A DNA stretch of 64,000 nt from Streptacidiphilus jiangxiensis (GCF_900109465.1 NZ_FOAZ01000008.1:279083-343082); one strand, 5' to 3'; shown: positions 53,444-61,764, numbered from the stretch's first letter. Numbers and translations are program-made. The notes: generated by a model from the letters alone, not told the origin.

Positions 53444-53794
53444 CTACCTCCGTGTCGGCGACAGGCGGATACCGGCGAGGGTGAGTTCTCCCTCCCCGAA
53501 CGACTCCGCGTGGGGGCTCGGGGAGCCGTACTCCTGCCAGTCGAACACCAACTGCTGGAACGGCATGACGAGGTTCGGGCCCTCCGTACGAGGCATCGCC
53601 GGTTCCGTGAGGACGAGCAGCAGTTGATGGTCCAGTTCCAAGACGAGCTTCGTCCGGCGTGCCTGAGTCCAGGTCAACTCGTGCCTGTTGTCGTATGGCC
53701 GTCCGAACCAGCCGCGGGGAAGTATGAGCCCGGCGGTCCTTTCGGCCTCGTACCAGTGGACGAGCTGCTCCAGGGCGCGAGGGATATCCGTCAT
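53444..53794 (-). CDS. Small protein of unknown function (intact copy)
   Basis: A 116-residue cytoplasmic protein starting MTDIPRALEQLVHWYEAERT. It is mixed alpha/beta with WFGRPYDNRHELTWTQARRT, KLVLELDHQLLLVLTEPAMP and LVFDWQEYGSPS. No Cys, signal or known motif. Only cargo gene of cassette 3; its first 28 codons recur truncated at 51.1 kb. A 79-bp gap to R3 holds its promoter. Confidence 0.6.
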   Translation of the reverse strand: MTDIPRALEQLVHWYEAERTAGLILPRGWFGRPYDNRHELTWTQARRTKLVLELDHQLLLVLTEPAMPRTEGPNLVMPFQQLVFDWQEYGSPSPHAESFGEGELTLAGIRLSPTRR

Positions 53795-53873
53795 CCGGAC
53801 AGGATGGCCTGATCGAGCCCCGCGCGGTAGGAACGGTCTTCGCTGTCCGGGCACACAAACACGTTTCGCGGCG
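53709..53873. repeat. 165-bp repeat adjoining permease-tail copy 3 (matches 51100-51264)
   Basis: Counterpart of 51100-51264, with the same offset (2,609 bp) as the adjoining tails, so both lie in one contiguous duplicated block. Here the gene continues intact leftward. Confidence 0.88.
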
Positions 53874-53987
53874 TCGATCACCAACGGCATCGGGATCGGC
53901 TTCATCGTCTTCTGCATCCAGCGCATCGCCACCGGGTACTCGCGCGAGGTGCCGGTGGCGCTGTACGTGGTGTCGGCGGTGTTCGCC
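53874..53987 (+). repeat. Permease 3'-end repeat, copy 3 (R3), truncated
   Basis: The first 114 bp of the tail with six substitutions clustered in about 28 bp, changing I-L-R-I-A-T-G-R-W-R-E to I-Q-R-I-A-T-G-Y-S-R-E. It then stops at GTGTTCGCC and unrelated DNA follows. No terminator. Probably the oldest copy or one from a different permease allele. Confidence 0.92.
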
Positions 53988-54005
53988 GCCCCTCGCTCCG
54001 CCCCC

Positions 54006-55532
54006 CTATGAGCCGGCTCCGTCCGGCCGTTCCGCCGCCCCGGTGACCGGACGGGTCGGAATGGTGTGCGAGCCGGCGGCCGCCGCTGCGGCGTAGTGCG
54101 CGGCGGTCGGCGGGCCGGTGGGGCGGATCCGTCCGACCAACAGGGCGAGGACGATCCCGAACGCGCAGAACAGCGCGAGGCCGATCGCTGCCCGGGAGAA
54201 GCCGCTCGCCAAGGCGTCGGCCGCAGGCGCACCGGCGGACTGGTGGTCGAGGCGGACCGCGTTGAAGATGGCCGCGGTCACCGCGGTGAGGACGGCCGCG
54301 CCGACGTAGCGGCCCATGTTGGAGATCCCCGAGGCCGCGCCCACCTGGTCCTCGGTGACACAGGCGGTCGCGACCGACGAGGAGGGACCGTTGGCCAGTC
54401 CCAGCCCGACCGCGACGACGACCAGCGGCGCGGCGAACGCCGCGTAGTGCCAGGAGGCGTGGACGAAGGCGAGGGCCACGAACGCGGCGGTCGCGATCCC
54501 GAATCCACCGGCGATCACCGTCCGGGCGCCGACCCTGTCGACGAACGGCGTGATCAGCGGAGCCGTCACGACGATGCCTGCCGCCGCGGGCAGTGTGGCG
54601 AAGCCCGCCTCGAGCGGGGTCATCCCCAGACCGTCGGCGTTCTGGAAGTACAGGCTGCAGACGTACATGAGCGCGTTGATGCAGCCGGCCACCACCAGGA
54701 TGGCGACCGTGGAGCCGACCAGGAACGCGTTGCGCAGCAGCGCCAGGTCGATCAGCGGAGCGCGCACCCGCTTCTCGACCAGGACGAACCCGACCACCGA
54801 CGCGGCCGAGACGGCGAAGCACACCAGGGTGCGGGCGCTGAGCCAGCCCCAGTCGGCGCCCTCGGTCACCGCGAAGACGAGCGGGACGAGCACGGCGGCG
54901 ACCAGCAGCGTCCCCGCGACGTCGATGTCGCGTGAGCGCGAGGGATCGCGGGACTCCCGGACCGTGCGCAGCGTCAGCGGCACGCAGGCGGCGGCGATGC
55001 CCGCGTCGATCCAGAACAGCCCCTGCCAGCCCGTCACATCCACGAGCACACCGCCGAGCAGCGGTCCCGCCGCCGCCCCCGCGGCGGACGCCGCGCCCCA
55101 CAGGGAAACCGAGCGCATCTGCGCCTCGCCGGAGACCCCGGCCGACAGCAGGCTGAGCCCGCAGGCCAGGATCGTCGAGCCCGCCGCGCCCTGGATCGCC
55201 CGGCCCGCGATCACCAGTCCGGCACCGTTCGCCAGCGCGATCAGGACACACGACGCCACGAACAACAGCAGCCCGCCGATGAAGATCCGACGCCGTCCGA
55301 AGATGTCGCCCAAGGCGCCGGAGGTGACGATCACGGCGGCACCGACCAGCGAATAGCCGGTCACCGCCCACTGCAGGGTCGCCAGCGACGCACCGGTGTC
55401 CTCACTGATCGCGGGCAGCAGGATGCTGACCGCGGAGGTGTTCGCGTTCACGACGAAGGCGGAGACGCACGTGGCCGCGAGCACGCCGACGGCCGCTCGA
55501 GCCGGAGCCGCCGCAGTGGCGTCGGTTCCCAT
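54006..55532 (-). CDS. MFS exporter, DHA2 (14-helix) family
   Basis: A 508-residue transporter with about 14 hydrophobic segments. DHA2 signatures: VNANTSAVSILLPAISEDTG, LQWAVTGYSLVGAAVIVTSG, ALGDIFGRRRIFIGGLLLFV, RAIQGAAGSTILACGL. Probably a drug or metabolite proton antiporter. ATG 55532 is set as the likely start (an in-frame ATG at 55538 is two codons earlier). It lies 13 bp downstream of the M20 peptidase on the same strand, so it may be the last gene of the APC operon. Its 3' end lies 18 bp from R3. Confidence 0.9.
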   Translation of the reverse strand: MGTDATAAAPARAAVGVLAATCVSAFVVNANTSAVSILLPAISEDTGASLATLQWAVTGYSLVGAAVIVTSGALGDIFGRRRIFIGGLLLFVASCVLIALANGAGLVIAGRAIQGAAGSTILACGLSLLSAGVSGEAQMRSVSLWGAASAAGAAAGPLLGGVLVDVTGWQGLFWIDAGIAAACVPLTLRTVRESRDPSRSRDIDVAGTLLVAAVLVPLVFAVTEGADWGWLSARTLVCFAVSAASVVGFVLVEKRVRAPLIDLALLRNAFLVGSTVAILVVAGCINALMYVCSLYFQNADGLGMTPLEAGFATLPAAAGIVVTAPLITPFVDRVGARTVIAGGFGIATAAFVALAFVHASWHYAAFAAPLVVVAVGLGLANGPSSSVATACVTEDQVGAASGISNMGRYVGAAVLTAVTAAIFNAVRLDHQSAGAPAADALASGFSRAAIGLALFCAFGIVLALLVGRIRPTGPPTAAHYAAAAAAGSHTIPTRPVTGAAERPDGAGS

Positions 55533-55545
55533 GATCACCCACCTG

Positions 55546-56907
55546 TCAGTGGGCGCTCGCCGCGTAGTGACGCAGGAACAGCGCCTCCACCAGGGCCATG
55601 CGCTCGATCTCGGTCGGGTCGACGCTCTCGTTGGGTGCGTGGATCATGCAGCGTGGCTCCTCCACGCCCATCAGGATCAGTTCCGCCGCCGGGATCGCCT
55701 CCGCCAGCACGTTGCACAACGGGATGGAACCGCCCTGGCCGAGGAAGGAGATCGGCCTGCCGTAGGCCTCCCGCATGGCCCGGTCCAGCGCGGCGTAGGC
55801 GGGGCCGTCGGTGGCGGCGAGGAAGGGCGAGCCACTGCTCTCCCGCTCGACCTCGACCCGTGCGCCCCACGGCGCGGCGGCCTCGAGGTGCGCCGTCAGC
55901 GCCGCCGCGGCCGAGTCGGGGTCCGCGCCCGGTGGGACCCGCAGGCTGACGCGGGCCCTGGCCTTCGCGGGCACGGCCGCGGCGGAACCGACGACGGGTG
56001 GGCAGTCGATGCCGAGCACGGTGACGGCGGGGCGGGCCCAGAGGCGGTCGGCCACGGTGTCGGCGCCCATCAGCCCGACGCCGTCGAGCACGCCGGCGTC
56101 CGCGCGGAACTGCTGCTCGTCGTAGCCGACGCCCGACCAGGTGCCGGTGGCATCCAGGCCGTTGACGCGGGTGGCGCCGTCGGCGTCGCGCAGCGAGTCG
56201 AGCATCCGGATCAGGGCGGCGAGTGCGTCCGGGGCCGGACCGCCGAACATGCCGGAGTGCACGTCCCCGGCCAGCGTCGAGACGGTGACCACGACGTTGG
56301 CGAGTCCGCGCAGGACCGTTGTCGCGGTGGGGACGCCGACGGCGGCGTTGCCGGTGTCGCAGACGAGCAGGGCGTCGGCGCGCAGTTCGTCGACGTGGTC
56401 GGGGACGTAGGCCTCCAGACCGCCGGTGCCCTGCTCCTCGGAGCCCTCGACCACCAGTTTCAGCCCCACCGGGAGGTCCGCGCCGAGGGCGCGCAGGGCG
56501 GTGAGGTGCATGACGATGTTGCCCTTGCAGTCGGCCGCACCGCGCCCGTACCAGCGCCCGTCGCGCTCGGTCAGTTCGAAGGGCGGGGAGTGCCAGGCGG
56601 CGTCGTCCAGCGGGGGCTGGACGTCGTAGTGGCTGTAGAGCAGGACGGTCGGGGCGCCGGGCGGTGCCGGGCGGTGGCCGAGGACGGCGTGGCTGCCGTC
56701 CGGGGTCTCCGCGAGGTGCACGCCCTCCAGGCCGACCTCGGTGAAGGCGGCGGCGACCCACTCCGCGGTGCGGCGGCAGTGCTCGGGCGGGTACTGGCGG
56801 GCGTCGGCGACCGACGGCATGGACACCAGCTCGGCCAGGTCCGCCTTGGCCCGCGGCATCAGTGCGGTCACCCGGGCGGCGAGGTCGTCCTCGGTGGAGT
56901 CAGTCAC
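55546..56907 (-). CDS. M20-family dipeptidase
   Basis: A 453-residue zinc peptidase. Metal site 1: LLYSHYDVQPPLDDAAWHSP; bridging Asp in YGRGAADCKGNIVMHLTALR; catalytic Glu-Glu in VEGSEEQGTGGLEAYV; last ligand His in CMIHAPNESVDPTE. A lid domain (about 190-310) sits between. Likely cleaves dipeptides or N-acyl amino acids. GTG 56907 overlaps the preceding small gene by eight bases. The linked APC permease may import its substrate. Confidence 0.92.
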   Translation of the reverse strand: MTDSTEDDLAARVTALMPRAKADLAELVSMPSVADARQYPPEHCRRTAEWVAAAFTEVGLEGVHLAETPDGSHAVLGHRPAPPGAPTVLLYSHYDVQPPLDDAAWHSPPFELTERDGRWYGRGAADCKGNIVMHLTALRALGADLPVGLKLVVEGSEEQGTGGLEAYVPDHVDELRADALLVCDTGNAAVGVPTATTVLRGLANVVVTVSTLAGDVHSGMFGGPAPDALAALIRMLDSLRDADGATRVNGLDATGTWSGVGYDEQQFRADAGVLDGVGLMGADTVADRLWARPAVTVLGIDCPPVVGSAAAVPAKARARVSLRVPPGADPDSAAAALTAHLEAAAPWGARVEVERESSGSPFLAATDGPAYAALDRAMREAYGRPISFLGQGGSIPLCNVLAEAIPAAELILMGVEEPRCMIHAPNESVDPTEIERMALVEALFLRHYAASAH

Positions 56908-57337
56908 GGACGGTGTTCCCAGTCTTGAGGTCGTTGATCTTGCGCTGGTAGTCGTCCAGCTTGTCCGGGCAGTACACCTTGACCACCTCGGCGCCGGCCT
57001 CCAGGATCCGGCTGTCGGCGATGACCGGGCGCATCCCCGGGCCGCCCGCGCCGTTGGCCATCTGCACGAGCCAGAGCCCACGCCTCAGCGCCGAGTTGGG
57101 GTCGTTGCAGACGGCTCCGCCGTCGGTGCCGAGCACGTCGATGATGTTGTTGACCTTCAGGGCCGGGAAGCCCTGGGCGACGAGGGCGTCGTTGAGTTGG
57201 TGGGCCTTGTTGGCGGCCTGGTTGTTGGCCTTCTGCTGGGTGTAGGTGAACAGGCCGGCGATCATCATGCCGACCAGCACGACGATCGCGCCGACGTAGA
57301 TCCACCGGTGCTCGGACCACATACGCGTAGGGCTCAT
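56900..57337 (-). CDS. Small single-pass membrane protein in the APC operon
   Basis: A 145-residue protein with one membrane helix (WIYVGAIVVLVGMMIAGLFT, about 12-32) and an extracytoplasmic domain (NDALVAQGFPALKVNNIIDV, LGTDGGAVCNDPNSALRRGL, VVKVYCPDKLDDYQRKINDL) with two Cys that may pair. No family assigned. It overlaps the APC stop (ATGA) and the M20 start, so it is clearly part of the operon. Confidence 0.78.
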   Translation of the reverse strand: MSPTRMWSEHRWIYVGAIVVLVGMMIAGLFTYTQQKANNQAANKAHQLNDALVAQGFPALKVNNIIDVLGTDGGAVCNDPNSALRRGLWLVQMANGAGGPGMRPVIADSRILEAGAEVVKVYCPDKLDDYQRKINDLKTGNTVRD

Positions 57338-58818
57338 GACACGGCCGCCTCGTCGGTCGCGGCGTCCGGCTGCCGCCAGCTGGGTTTGCGGGCTTTCAGG
57401 AAGGCGAACGGAATGACCACGCCGAGCAGCAGGAGGCCGCCGCCGACGATGCCGACATAGGCCCAGGCGTTGCCGCTGCCGAACTGCGAGGACGGGATGA
57501 AGCCGATCGCCATCGCCAGCGCCGAAGCGACGAAGCCGACCACGCAGAGCGTGGTGAGGAGCGGCGCGCGGTAGCCGCGCGGGTGGTCGGGTTGCTTGCG
57601 GCGCAGTTGGATGGCGGCGAGGAACATCAGCAGATACATGATCAGGTACACCTGGGTCGTGATGACCGAGAAGATCCAGTAGACGCTGGAGACGTTCGGG
57701 ATCAGTGCGTACAGCAGGGCGATGAGGGTGGTGACCAGACCCTGGGTCACCAGGATGTTCTGCTGGATGCCGTGCTTGTTGAGCCGCTGGAGGAACGGGG
57801 GCAGGTACCCCTCCTGGCGGGAGATCAGCAGCAGGCCCTTGGACGGCCCGGCCAGCCAGGTGAGCATGCCGCCGAGCGAGGCGGCGCAGAGCGCGAAGGC
57901 GACGATCGGCACCAGCCAGCCCACGTGGAAGTACTGGAAGAAGGCGTCGAAGGCCTGCATGACACCTGCGGTCAGGCTGAGCTGGTCCGACGGGATGACC
58001 CAGCTGATCGCCAGGGCGGGCAGGATGAAGATCAGCAGCACCATGCCCATGGCCAGGAACATCGACTTCGGAAACTCCTTGGCCGGGTTGCGCAGTTTGT
58101 TGACGTGGACCGCGTTCATCTCCATGCCGGAGTAGCTGAGAAAGTTGTTCACGATCAGCACCAGGCTGGCGACGCCGGTCCACTCCGGGAAGAGGTGCGC
58201 GGCGTTCATCGGTGCGGCGGAGGAGTTGCCCTGCCCGAGGAAGACGAGGCCGAGCAGGACCAGCAGGGTGCCGGGGATCAGCGTGCCGATGATCAGCCCC
58301 CACGAGGCCAGACCCGCGACGGCGTTCGTGCCACGGGAGGACACCCAGACGCCGGTCCAGTACAGAACCACGATGACGATCGCCGTGTAGACACCGTTGC
58401 TGGCGAGGCTCGGGTTGATCGCGTAGGAGATCGTGCTGGCCACGAAGGCGAGCAGGCTGGGGTAGTAGAAGATCGTCATGGCGAACTGGCACCAGACGGC
58501 AAGGAAGGCCAGGGGTTTCGTCAGCCCCTGGGCGACCCAGTTGTAGACCCCGCCGCTCCAACCCGAGGCCAGCTCCGCCGAGACCAACGCCGTCGGCAGC
58601 AGGAACACCACGGCGGGCAGGAGGTAGAGGAACACGCAGGCGAGGCCGTAGACGGCCATCGTCGGCGCGGCCCGGAGACTGGCGACCGAGCTCGTCGTCA
58701 TGAGCGCCAGAGTCAGCCACGTGATCTTCTGCGGGCCCGTCGCAGCCTGAACAGCCGTGGATGCCCTGGCCCCTCCCGCCCGGCCGGTGTCGCCGGCCGG
58801 TGCGTCCGCGGCACTCAT
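57334..58818 (-). CDS. APC-family amino acid/polyamine permease
   Basis: A 494-residue transporter with about 12 helices. ELASGWSGGVYNWVAQGLTK, SYSGMEMNAVHVNKLRNPAK (helix 6 consensus) and VIPSDQLSLTAGVMQAFDAF are typical of the glutamate:GABA antiporter/APC branch. An acidic/Ala N-terminus of about 35 residues precedes helix 1. First gene of the APC-small protein-M20-MFS row. A short hairpin-like region lies between it and the DinB gene. Confidence 0.9.
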   Translation of the reverse strand: MSAADAPAGDTGRAGGARASTAVQAATGPQKITWLTLALMTTSSVASLRAAPTMAVYGLACVFLYLLPAVVFLLPTALVSAELASGWSGGVYNWVAQGLTKPLAFLAVWCQFAMTIFYYPSLLAFVASTISYAINPSLASNGVYTAIVIVVLYWTGVWVSSRGTNAVAGLASWGLIIGTLIPGTLLVLLGLVFLGQGNSSAAPMNAAHLFPEWTGVASLVLIVNNFLSYSGMEMNAVHVNKLRNPAKEFPKSMFLAMGMVLLIFILPALAISWVIPSDQLSLTAGVMQAFDAFFQYFHVGWLVPIVAFALCAASLGGMLTWLAGPSKGLLLISRQEGYLPPFLQRLNKHGIQQNILVTQGLVTTLIALLYALIPNVSSVYWIFSVITTQVYLIMYLLMFLAAIQLRRKQPDHPRGYRAPLLTTLCVVGFVASALAMAIGFIPSSQFGSGNAWAYVGIVGGGLLLLGVVIPFAFLKARKPSWRQPDAATDEAAVS

Positions 58819-58997
58819 GCATGCCTCCTCACGTCGCCGGCGGACAGGTCTGTCCGCTCACGTCCGATGATCGGCAGACGCCTTCGGCCACGCGCGCGGG
58901 ACTAGGCCAACCGGGACGGGGGCGAGCTCGCCCTGACGCCGGGAACCGTGGCGCCGGACGGCAGGCCTGTGGCGAGCGCGGTGGCAGACTCGGCGCC

Positions 58998-59516
58998 ATG
59001 AACTCCTCCCTGAGCGAACCGGACCAGCAACTCGCCGACCCCAGCGCGCTGTTGCTGGACTACCTCGACTACTACCGGTCCGTGATCGGCGCCAGGACCG
59101 AGGGCGTGCCCGACGCGGAGCTGCGCGTCAGCAGGCTGCCCTCCGGCTGGACCGTGCTCGAACTGATCAAGCACCTCGTGCACATGGAGCAGCGCTGGCT
59201 GCGCTGGGGCTTCCGGGGCGAGCCGGTCCCGGCCCCCTGGGGTGACCGCGGCCCCGACGACCGCTGGCACGTCGGCCCGCAGGAGACGGCCGCCGACCTG
59301 CTCGCCGCGCTGCACGCGGGTGGCGCGTACACCCGCGAGGTCGTGACGGGCACGCCGCTGTCCACCCTCGCGGCGGCGGGCGGCCGCTTCCCCGACGACG
59401 GCACGCCCCGACCCACCCTGAGCTGGATCCTCTTCCACGTCCTGCAGGAGTACGCCCGACACGCCGGCCACCTGGACATCGTCCGGGAGCTCACCGACGG
59501 CGCGACCGGGGAGTGA
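58998..59516 (+). CDS. DinB/DUF664-family protein
   Basis: A 172-residue helical protein of the DinB-like superfamily. Putative metal histidines lie in ELIKHLVHMEQRWLRWGFRG and FHVLQEYARHAGHLDIVREL. DUF664 members are often thiol-dependent S-transferases (mycothiol or bacillithiol). No linked operon partner. ATG 58998 lies in a divergent 179-bp gap from the permease. Confidence 0.85.
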   Translation: MNSSLSEPDQQLADPSALLLDYLDYYRSVIGARTEGVPDAELRVSRLPSGWTVLELIKHLVHMEQRWLRWGFRGEPVPAPWGDRGPDDRWHVGPQETAADLLAALHAGGAYTREVVTGTPLSTLAAAGGRFPDDGTPRPTLSWILFHVLQEYARHAGHLDIVRELTDGATGE

Positions 59517-59617
59517 GCGCGGCGCCGTTCTCCGCCGCGCGTGCAACTCCGCCGCGGGGAACGGGGTGAAGGAGGGAGAGCGCCGACAACGGGCGGCGAC
59601 GGGGGCACGGGGGTGGA

Positions 59618-60316
59618 GTGCGAAGGATGGCGACGTCAACGGTGATGTCCGTGCGGACGGCGGCGGCCGCCCGGGAGCGGCCGGGCGAGCGGTCGGACCG
59701 GTGGCCGGACCGGCGGCCGGACCAGCGGCCGGACCGGCGGGCGGACCGGCGGGGCGGGGAGCGCCAGGGGGAGTGGGAGCAGGACGTCCCGCGCGACTTC
59801 GACGCGTTCGCGGCCGCGCGCTGGGGCCGGCTGGTGCGTACCGCGTACCTGCTCACCGGTGACCACCACGAGGCCGAGGACCTGGTCCAGCAGACCCTGG
59901 CGAAGGTCTACCCCCACTGGGCCCGGGTCAGCCGGCTCGACTCCCCGGACGCGTACCTGCACCGGGCCCTGGTCAACAACAGCTTCAGCCGCCACCGGCT
60001 GCGGCGCGCCCGCCACCTGCTCATGCCCTGGGTGCCCGAGCAGCCGGAACCCGCGCAGACGGCCCGCGTCGAGCAGCGCTCGCTGCTGTTGCAGGCACTC
60101 GTCGAGCTGCCGCCGAAGCAGCGGGCGGTGGTGGTGCTGCGCTACTGGGAGGACCTGAGCGAGCAGCAGGTCGCCGAGGCCGTCGGCTGCTCCGTCGGGA
60201 ACGTGAAGAGCCAGGCCAGTCGGGGGCTGGCGAAACTCCGTGACCATCCGGCGCTGGCCGAGTACGTGGACGGCGGCAGGCGTGCCGCCGTCGGTGGCGA
60301 AGGGGGACCCCGATGA
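59618..60316 (+). CDS. SigE-family ECF sigma factor with Asp/Arg-repeat head
   Basis: A 232-residue sigma factor. The N-terminal ~50 residues contain a W/R/D/P repeat (RSDRWPDRRPDQRPDRRADR) encoded by 12-bp GGACC-GGCGGCC units near 59696-59756. Region 2: VRTAYLLTGDHHEAEDLVQQ, TLAKVYPHWARV; region 4: VELPPKQRAVVVLRYWEDLS, EQQVAEAVGCSVGNVKSQAS. The start may instead be ATG 59627 or 59645. It is coupled (ATGA) to the next membrane protein. Paralogous in layout to 25.2 kb. Confidence 0.85.
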   Translation: MRRMATSTVMSVRTAAAARERPGERSDRWPDRRPDQRPDRRADRRGGERQGEWEQDVPRDFDAFAAARWGRLVRTAYLLTGDHHEAEDLVQQTLAKVYPHWARVSRLDSPDAYLHRALVNNSFSRHRLRRARHLLMPWVPEQPEPAQTARVEQRSLLLQALVELPPKQRAVVVLRYWEDLSEQQVAEAVGCSVGNVKSQASRGLAKLRDHPALAEYVDGGRRAAVGGEGGPR

Positions 60317-61134
60317 CCGACCAGTACGACGAGCAGATGGCGTCGGGTCCGAGCGACGAGAGCGGGGAGTTCGAGGCCATGGTGCGACGTGCGCTGGAGG
60401 ACGAGGTGGAGGGGTACCGGCCGTCGGAGTGGTCGGCCGGGCGGGAGGCGGTCCGCGAGCGGATCGACCGGCGGCGTCGGAGCCTGCGGACGACGCTGGC
60501 CGTCTCGCTGGCGACCGCCGGTACCGCGGCGGCTGCGCTGCTCGGCGTGACCTTGGTCGATGCCCACCGCTCGCCCGTCTCCCCGGCGGCCGGCGGCCTC
60601 GACCCGGCCGCGTTGGCGAAGTCCTCGGCATCGGGCGCGCCGTCCGCACGGTCCTCGGCGTCGGCGAAGCCGGAAGCCCCCCACTGGCCCGCGGTACGGA
60701 TCGTGCCGGCCGGGCGTACGGTCCGGTTCGAGCACCAGATCTGGATGTCGCTCACCGCGTCCGAGCGCTGTGAGGGAGTGGGCCCGCAGGGCGGGTCCAG
60801 CTGCAAGAGCGTCACCGACGGCAACCAGCCCCAGGGCACGGTCAGCATGCAGTCGGACGGCGACACCCACGGCACCGCCTACTCCCCGCTCTACATCGGT
60901 CCCGGGGACGTGACCCGGATGACGATCACCGTCGACGGCGTCACCCACCCCGCGACCGTGGTCGAGCTGGCCGGTCACCCGGGCTACGCGACGGGATACC
61001 TCTGGCTGCCGAACACGGGCTCGGTGGGCGACCCGATGATGTTCGACGCCGAGATCACCGTCTACGACGCGAGCGGCAAGGTGCTGGCGACCCTGGTGCC
61101 GCCCCATCTCGCCACGAGCAGCCCGACGCACTGA
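60313..61134 (+). CDS. Single-pass membrane partner of the SigE-family sigma factor
   Basis: A 273-residue protein: cytoplasmic head (about 1-57), one helix (TTLAVSLATAGTAAAALLGV, about 59-78), then an Ala/Ser/Pro-rich linker and an extracytoplasmic beta domain (VRFEHQIWMSLTASERCEGV, GPQGGSSCKSVTDGNQPQGT) with two Cys. No zinc anti-sigma motif. Operon position implies a regulator of the sigma factor (inference). Its stop is inside a 15-bp tandem repeat. Confidence 0.65.
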   Translation: MTDQYDEQMASGPSDESGEFEAMVRRALEDEVEGYRPSEWSAGREAVRERIDRRRRSLRTTLAVSLATAGTAAAALLGVTLVDAHRSPVSPAAGGLDPAALAKSSASGAPSARSSASAKPEAPHWPAVRIVPAGRTVRFEHQIWMSLTASERCEGVGPQGGSSCKSVTDGNQPQGTVSMQSDGDTHGTAYSPLYIGPGDVTRMTITVDGVTHPATVVELAGHPGYATGYLWLPNTGSVGDPMMFDAEITVYDASGKVLATLVPPHLATSSPTH

Positions 61135-61188
61135 GGCCGGCACCACTGAGGCCCAAGTCACTGAGGCCGGAGTCACTGAGGCCGGAGT
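61129..61188. repeat. Four 15-bp tandem repeats spanning a stop codon
   Basis: Units CACTGAGGCCGGCAC, CACTGAGGCCCAAGT, CACTGAGGCCGGAGT, CACTGAGGCCGGAGT. The first unit holds the last His codon and TGA of the preceding gene. The extra units add in-frame TGA codons every 15 bases. Confidence 0.85.
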
Positions 61189-61219
61189 CACAGGGGGCCC
61201 AGGCGGCAATCCGTTTTCC

Positions 61220-61250
61220 TTAGCAAAGGTAATGAGCTAGGGTAACTAAT
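61220..61250 (+). promoter_or_regulatory. Likely MarR operator/promoter
   Basis: AT-rich TTAGCAAAGGTAATGAGC then TAGGGTAACTAAT. The GGTAA motif recurs (61228-61232 and 61241-61245), with TTAG and CTAA at the outer edges. TAGGGT can serve as -10 for a transcript starting at the ATG. Confidence 0.5.
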
Positions 61251-61733
61251 ATGCCTGAGTTGCCGGAGCCGACGGACGCCCGGTCTGTCGACAGAGTCGT
61301 CGCTGACACATCCGTCCAGGACGACGTGGCCGTGGCCACCCTGCGGTCCGCGGTGATGCGGTTGGCTCGGCGGTTGCGCCATCAGCGGGTGGAGGAGTCC
61401 CTCACGCCCACCGAGATGCAGGTCCTGGCCACGCTCGCGCGCTGCGGGAGCGCCACGCCAGGAGAGCTCGCCCGGCGTGAGCACGTGCAGCCGCCGTCGA
61501 TGACAAGGATCATCGCGATGCTGGAGGAGAAGGGCTTGGTGCGGCGCGAGCCGCACCCCCAGGACCGCCGGCAGGTGGTCGTCAGCAGCACCGAGCAGGC
61601 CGAGAGCATTCTCGATCAGAGCCGGGCCAAGCGGGACGCCTGGCTCACCCAGCTCAGCTCCGGGCTGACCGAGGAGGAGCGGGCGGTGCTGCGCGCCGCC
61701 GCTCCTGTCCTGGAGAAGCTCGCGCAACTCTGA
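61251..61733 (+). CDS. MarR-family transcriptional regulator
   Basis: A 160-residue winged-helix regulator: LTPTEMQVLATLARCGSATP, GELARREHVQPPSMTRIIAM, LEEKGLVRREPHPQDRRQVV (wing with the DxR motif). Long N- and C-terminal dimer helices. It precedes an MFS gene by 31 bp, so it probably regulates it and itself. A -10-like TAGGGT at 61239-61244 lies seven bases before the ATG (leaderless). The AT-rich stretch with GGTAATGAGC and GGTAACTAAT direct repeats may be its operator. Confidence 0.9.
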   Translation: MPELPEPTDARSVDRVVADTSVQDDVAVATLRSAVMRLARRLRHQRVEESLTPTEMQVLATLARCGSATPGELARREHVQPPSMTRIIAMLEEKGLVRREPHPQDRRQVVVSSTEQAESILDQSRAKRDAWLTQLSSGLTEEERAVLRAAAPVLEKLAQL

Positions 61734-61764
61734 ACAACGGCGGACGTGCGACAGGCGCGCGTCG

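Noticed and set aside
49209..53987. CRISPR array or IS element as the explanation of the repeats
   Set aside because: Repeat length (114-154 bp), few copies and protein-coding content do not fit CRISPR. No transposase or terminal inverted repeats are visible.
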